Positions 62,901 to 64,000 of a DNA stretch of 64,000 nt are shown here, one piece after another; position 1 is the first letter of the stretch; the number at the start of each line of letters is the position of its first letter. A program made the position numbers and the translations under genes. The DNA is from Geminisphaera colitermitum TAV2 (GTDB lineage: Bacteria; Verrucomicrobiota; Verrucomicrobiia; Opitutales; Opitutaceae): the NCBI RefSeq assembly GCF_000171235.2, contig NZ_ABEA03000085.1:44648-108647 (forward strand). The letters are read 5' to 3'. The notes under the pieces are model-generated. The model was not told the DNA's origin and did not search any database. It worked only from the letters and a program-made list of their open reading frames with translations.

Positions 62901-63203
62901 CTTGTAGATGGTGGAGATTTCCACTTCGAGGAGGAAGCGGACGGGCGCGGCGGAGGCGGCGCAGGGGCCGATCTCAGCATTGACGGAGGCTTCGAGGTCG
63001 TCGCGCAGGCGGAACAGGCCGGGTTCGGCGGGCACGAGTTCGTCCTTGATGGCGGCCATCCAGGCGGGGTGCGTGAAGTCACCTGTAGCGACGACACGGA
63101 TACCTTTTTTCTTTGCCCAGAGCGCAAGGTGGTAGAAGTCGAGATCCCCGCTGGTGGCACGGGAGTATTTGGAGTGAATGTGCAGGTCGGCGTGGAACGA
63201 CAT
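59994..63203 (-). CDS. Endonuclease Q-like PHP domain fused to a UvrD-type helicase
   Basis: 1069 residues. The N-terminus FHADLHIHSKYSRATSGDL starts a PHP metal-dependent domain (about 1-400) with a Cys cluster (CGFHCEP, KCPVCGAPLTLGVHYRV) as in endonuclease Q, which nicks DNA 5' of deaminated bases. After a linker, the UvrD/Rep superfamily 1 helicase begins near 505: Walker A AGPGTGKTRTL, Walker B SIDEYQDVDE, IGDPDQAIYGFRGTD, and motif VI FVGITRAKERLFLTHA. A combined nick-and-unwind repair function is likely (inference). The linker contains an inserted palindromic repeat (61750-61853). The C-terminus ends in QLDLF. Confidence 0.9.
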   Translation of the reverse strand: MSFHADLHIHSKYSRATSGDLDFYHLALWAKKKGIRVVATGDFTHPAWMAAIKDELVPAEPGLFRLRDDLEASVNAEIGPCAASAAPVRFLLEVEISTIYKQGDKVRKVHHLLYAPDIASADRMTARLARIGNLASDGRPILGLNSRDLLEICLSAGEGCYLIPAHIWTPWFSVFGSKSGFDRLDECYGDLTPHIFALETGLSSDPAMNWQLSMLDTYRLVSSSDAHSPGNLGREASRFDCAMDYFAIRDALATGHGYAGSVEFFPEEGKYHHDGHRACGFHCEPAESRRLGGKCPVCGAPLTLGVHYRVLELADRATPQKPAAAPPFRSFIPLPELLGEIHGTGSKSKTVSSAWEQAIARLGPELDLLGDIPLDDIARATSPLLSEAIRRMRAGEVIREGGYDGEYGVIRVFKPGEVETTKSIGTLFDLPEPEAAKPKKSGADVSPATPGREVSPRPPSNAETTLELSAISQLGHGDLGETSLPARQSQTPERFPLLAGLDPDQRAAASIVRGPLLIIAGPGTGKTRTLTHRIAHLIADHDAPPESCLAITFTRRAAGEMRERLAQLLPDGRGSRVLVTTFHALGLTILREQQEKLDLGAPLRVAGEREAFALAREILGISAADARRLFADRAIPPPPAYTQAMRARGLVDFDDLIALTVELLAADPALAAHYRARWPHVSIDEYQDVDERQYQLVHYLADVENSITSLCAIGDPDQAIYGFRGTDVRFFQQFQTDHPGAHTVQLTRNYRSARPIVEAALQAVAPTTLVRDRALLAQNTDATRLLLRECGTDRAEAEFVVETIERLIGGTSLTSFDTGRASGAVVPAHYAFNDIAILYRTDAQTPPLVEALTRSGIPFQKRAHGPLSAHPTVQALVTQIKTLPPSPPLAERLSQAAAILARADQPDADLRPITDALRPLAEKHGADLDAFQSELALGVDVDLHDARAERVSLLTLHAAKGLEFRVVFLVGCEDGLLPHRFNFATADASDADTVAKTEADIAEERRLFFVGITRAKERLFLTHARRRHWQGELRERYPSPFLRDIRDTLLDRQREDPPATPRARQLDLF
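61750..61853. repeat. Inverted pair of the dispersed repeat inside the helicase fusion gene
   Basis: 27-bp arms at 61750-61776 and 61827-61853, inverse complements with one mismatch, enclosing 50 bp. It is in frame and encodes the linker GREVSPRPPSNAETTLELSA through GDLGETSLPAR. Directly beside it, 61858-61882 is a variant of the TGCGGGCG palindrome seen at 50624. Confidence 0.88.
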
Positions 63204-63301
63204 CGTTCCTGGCAGCGCATGACATCATGGCCGCGAGGGCAAGCGCACGGATGCACGGATAGGTCTCGTGTTAAGCGCGGACGGGGGCATAAAGCGTAAC
63301 C

Positions 63302-63979
63302 ATGACACCCTCCCCTCTGGCCCAGTTGGATCAAACCGTCCTCGAATTGATCGAGCATAGTCCCCAGGGAATGGTGCCGCATACGCCGGCTTATCAAGAT
63401 GCGCTCGGGCGCTTGTGCGCGGCGCATCAGGTTTACGCGTCGGCTGACCACAAGGGGGGGTATGTGTCGGTGCGGTCATTGGCGGGTTTGCCTGCGTTCT
63501 ATGCGCATAATCTGGAGGCATTCCTGACAGGAGCGGGTGGGGCGGGAGCGGCGGGAGGGATTGGTGAGGAGGAGTTAGAGGCGGATGCAGAGGTTTTTAA
63601 CCGCTACGTGCTGTCGTTGCCGGAGGCGTTGCGCGCGAACGCGGAGGCGAGTCGGGCCTTGGTCGTGGCTCGCAAGGTGCATCATCGCTCCAAACTGGGC
63701 GCAGGGGTGGTGCATGATCCGGTGCATTCGTTGTTTCTGGTGCCGGGGGCGGGGCCGAATCCGGGGCTGCCGGGTAATTATTTGTACGGTTTGGTGTTTC
63801 AGACCGCCGAGGATGTCGCAACCGGGGCGTGGCGGGTGCATGTGCATGATCGCGCGGATGGGGCGGCTTTGTGTGAGGTGGCGTCGGGTGCTGAGGCTTG
63901 GACCAGAGTGGCGGAGGTGTTGGAATGTGCTCCGTTTTTGCTGAGTGAATTGGAGATGCTGGGGTTTCGGTCCAATTGA
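63302..63979 (+). CDS. Conserved-looking protein of unknown function
   Basis: 225 residues from the ATG at 63302, divergent from the helicase fusion gene. No signal peptide or transmembrane helix. An Ala/Gly-rich linker (residues about 80-95) separates a small N-terminal part from a C-terminal domain with SRALVVARKVHHRSKLG and GNYLYGLVFQTAEDVATGAW. I do not recognise the family. Codon use looks like that of real genes, and the C-terminal part has a plausible beta-rich pattern. Confidence 0.65.
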   Translation: MTPSPLAQLDQTVLELIEHSPQGMVPHTPAYQDALGRLCAAHQVYASADHKGGYVSVRSLAGLPAFYAHNLEAFLTGAGGAGAAGGIGEEELEADAEVFNRYVLSLPEALRANAEASRALVVARKVHHRSKLGAGVVHDPVHSLFLVPGAGPNPGLPGNYLYGLVFQTAEDVATGAWRVHVHDRADGAALCEVASGAEAWTRVAEVLECAPFLLSELEMLGFRSN

Positions 63980-64000
63980 GCAGGCGAGTGGCCGGGGGGG

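Overview
The window looks like a chromosomal segment of a GC-rich, glycan-degrading member of the Verrucomicrobiota, most likely an Opitutaceae-type organism. This is inferred from the mix of PEP-CTERM surface proteins, type II pseudopilin-like proteins inside sugar loci, LacI-type regulators beside glycoside hydrolases, autotransporter-type beta-strand repeats, and TonB-dependent uptake. No rRNA, tRNA, CRISPR array, prophage or intact insertion sequence was seen.

Layout. (1) 1-3.4 kb: a PEP-CTERM protein and a secreted beta-helix protein. (2) 3.4-8.3 kb: housekeeping genes, namely argJ, a small GNAT acetyltransferase, a glycine-rich RRM RNA-binding protein with a strong terminator, and a PhoB/PhoR-like two-component pair. 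(3) 8.3-16 kb: a sialidase-like and aldolase locus (BNR protein, N-acetylneuraminate lyase, LacI regulator, second DapA-family aldolase, EamA exporter, toxin-antitoxin pair, second BNR protein). A 14-bp motif is repeated upstream of three of these genes. (4) 16-24 kb: a LamG PEP-CTERM protein, two very large secreted proteins that are paralogues of each other and match no family I can name, and a pseudopilin between them. (5) 24-26 kb: a frameshifted AAA ATPase/DUF4143 gene and a YkgJ-type cysteine-cluster protein. (6) 26-41.7 kb: a rhamnoside locus with sugar isomerase, Na+/solute symporter, LacI regulator and a tight seven-gene run headed by a GH78 alpha-L-rhamnosidase. Two near-identical palindromes lie in its two divergent promoters. 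The locus ends in a frameshifted BNR gene and decayed gene fragments. (7) 42-48.4 kb: a GH13 debranching-type enzyme, a zinc alcohol dehydrogenase, and a plant-like glucuronokinase next to a UTP-sugar uridylyltransferase. (8) 48.4-54.4 kb: a five-gene run encoding an ECF S component, a phosphoribosyltransferase, a DUF362 protein, a membrane polyferredoxin and a TonB-dependent receptor. (9) 54.6-60 kb: an AraC regulator, a PEP-CTERM protein, a pseudopilin, an alpha/alpha-toroid-like protein and a LacI regulator. (10) 60-64 kb: an endonuclease Q-like PHP domain fused to a UvrD-type helicase, and an unknown protein.

The main sugar loci share a plan: a LacI/AraC regulator, secreted hydrolases or BNR proteins, a pseudopilin and PEP-CTERM proteins, with some import and catabolic genes. 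Across the whole window there are also unusually many long G/C homopolymer tracts, of about 11 to 21 bases. They sit in 5' leaders, at convergent gene ends and inside coding linkers, where they always read as proline codons. There are also dispersed palindromic repeats, two of which lie in frame inside genes.
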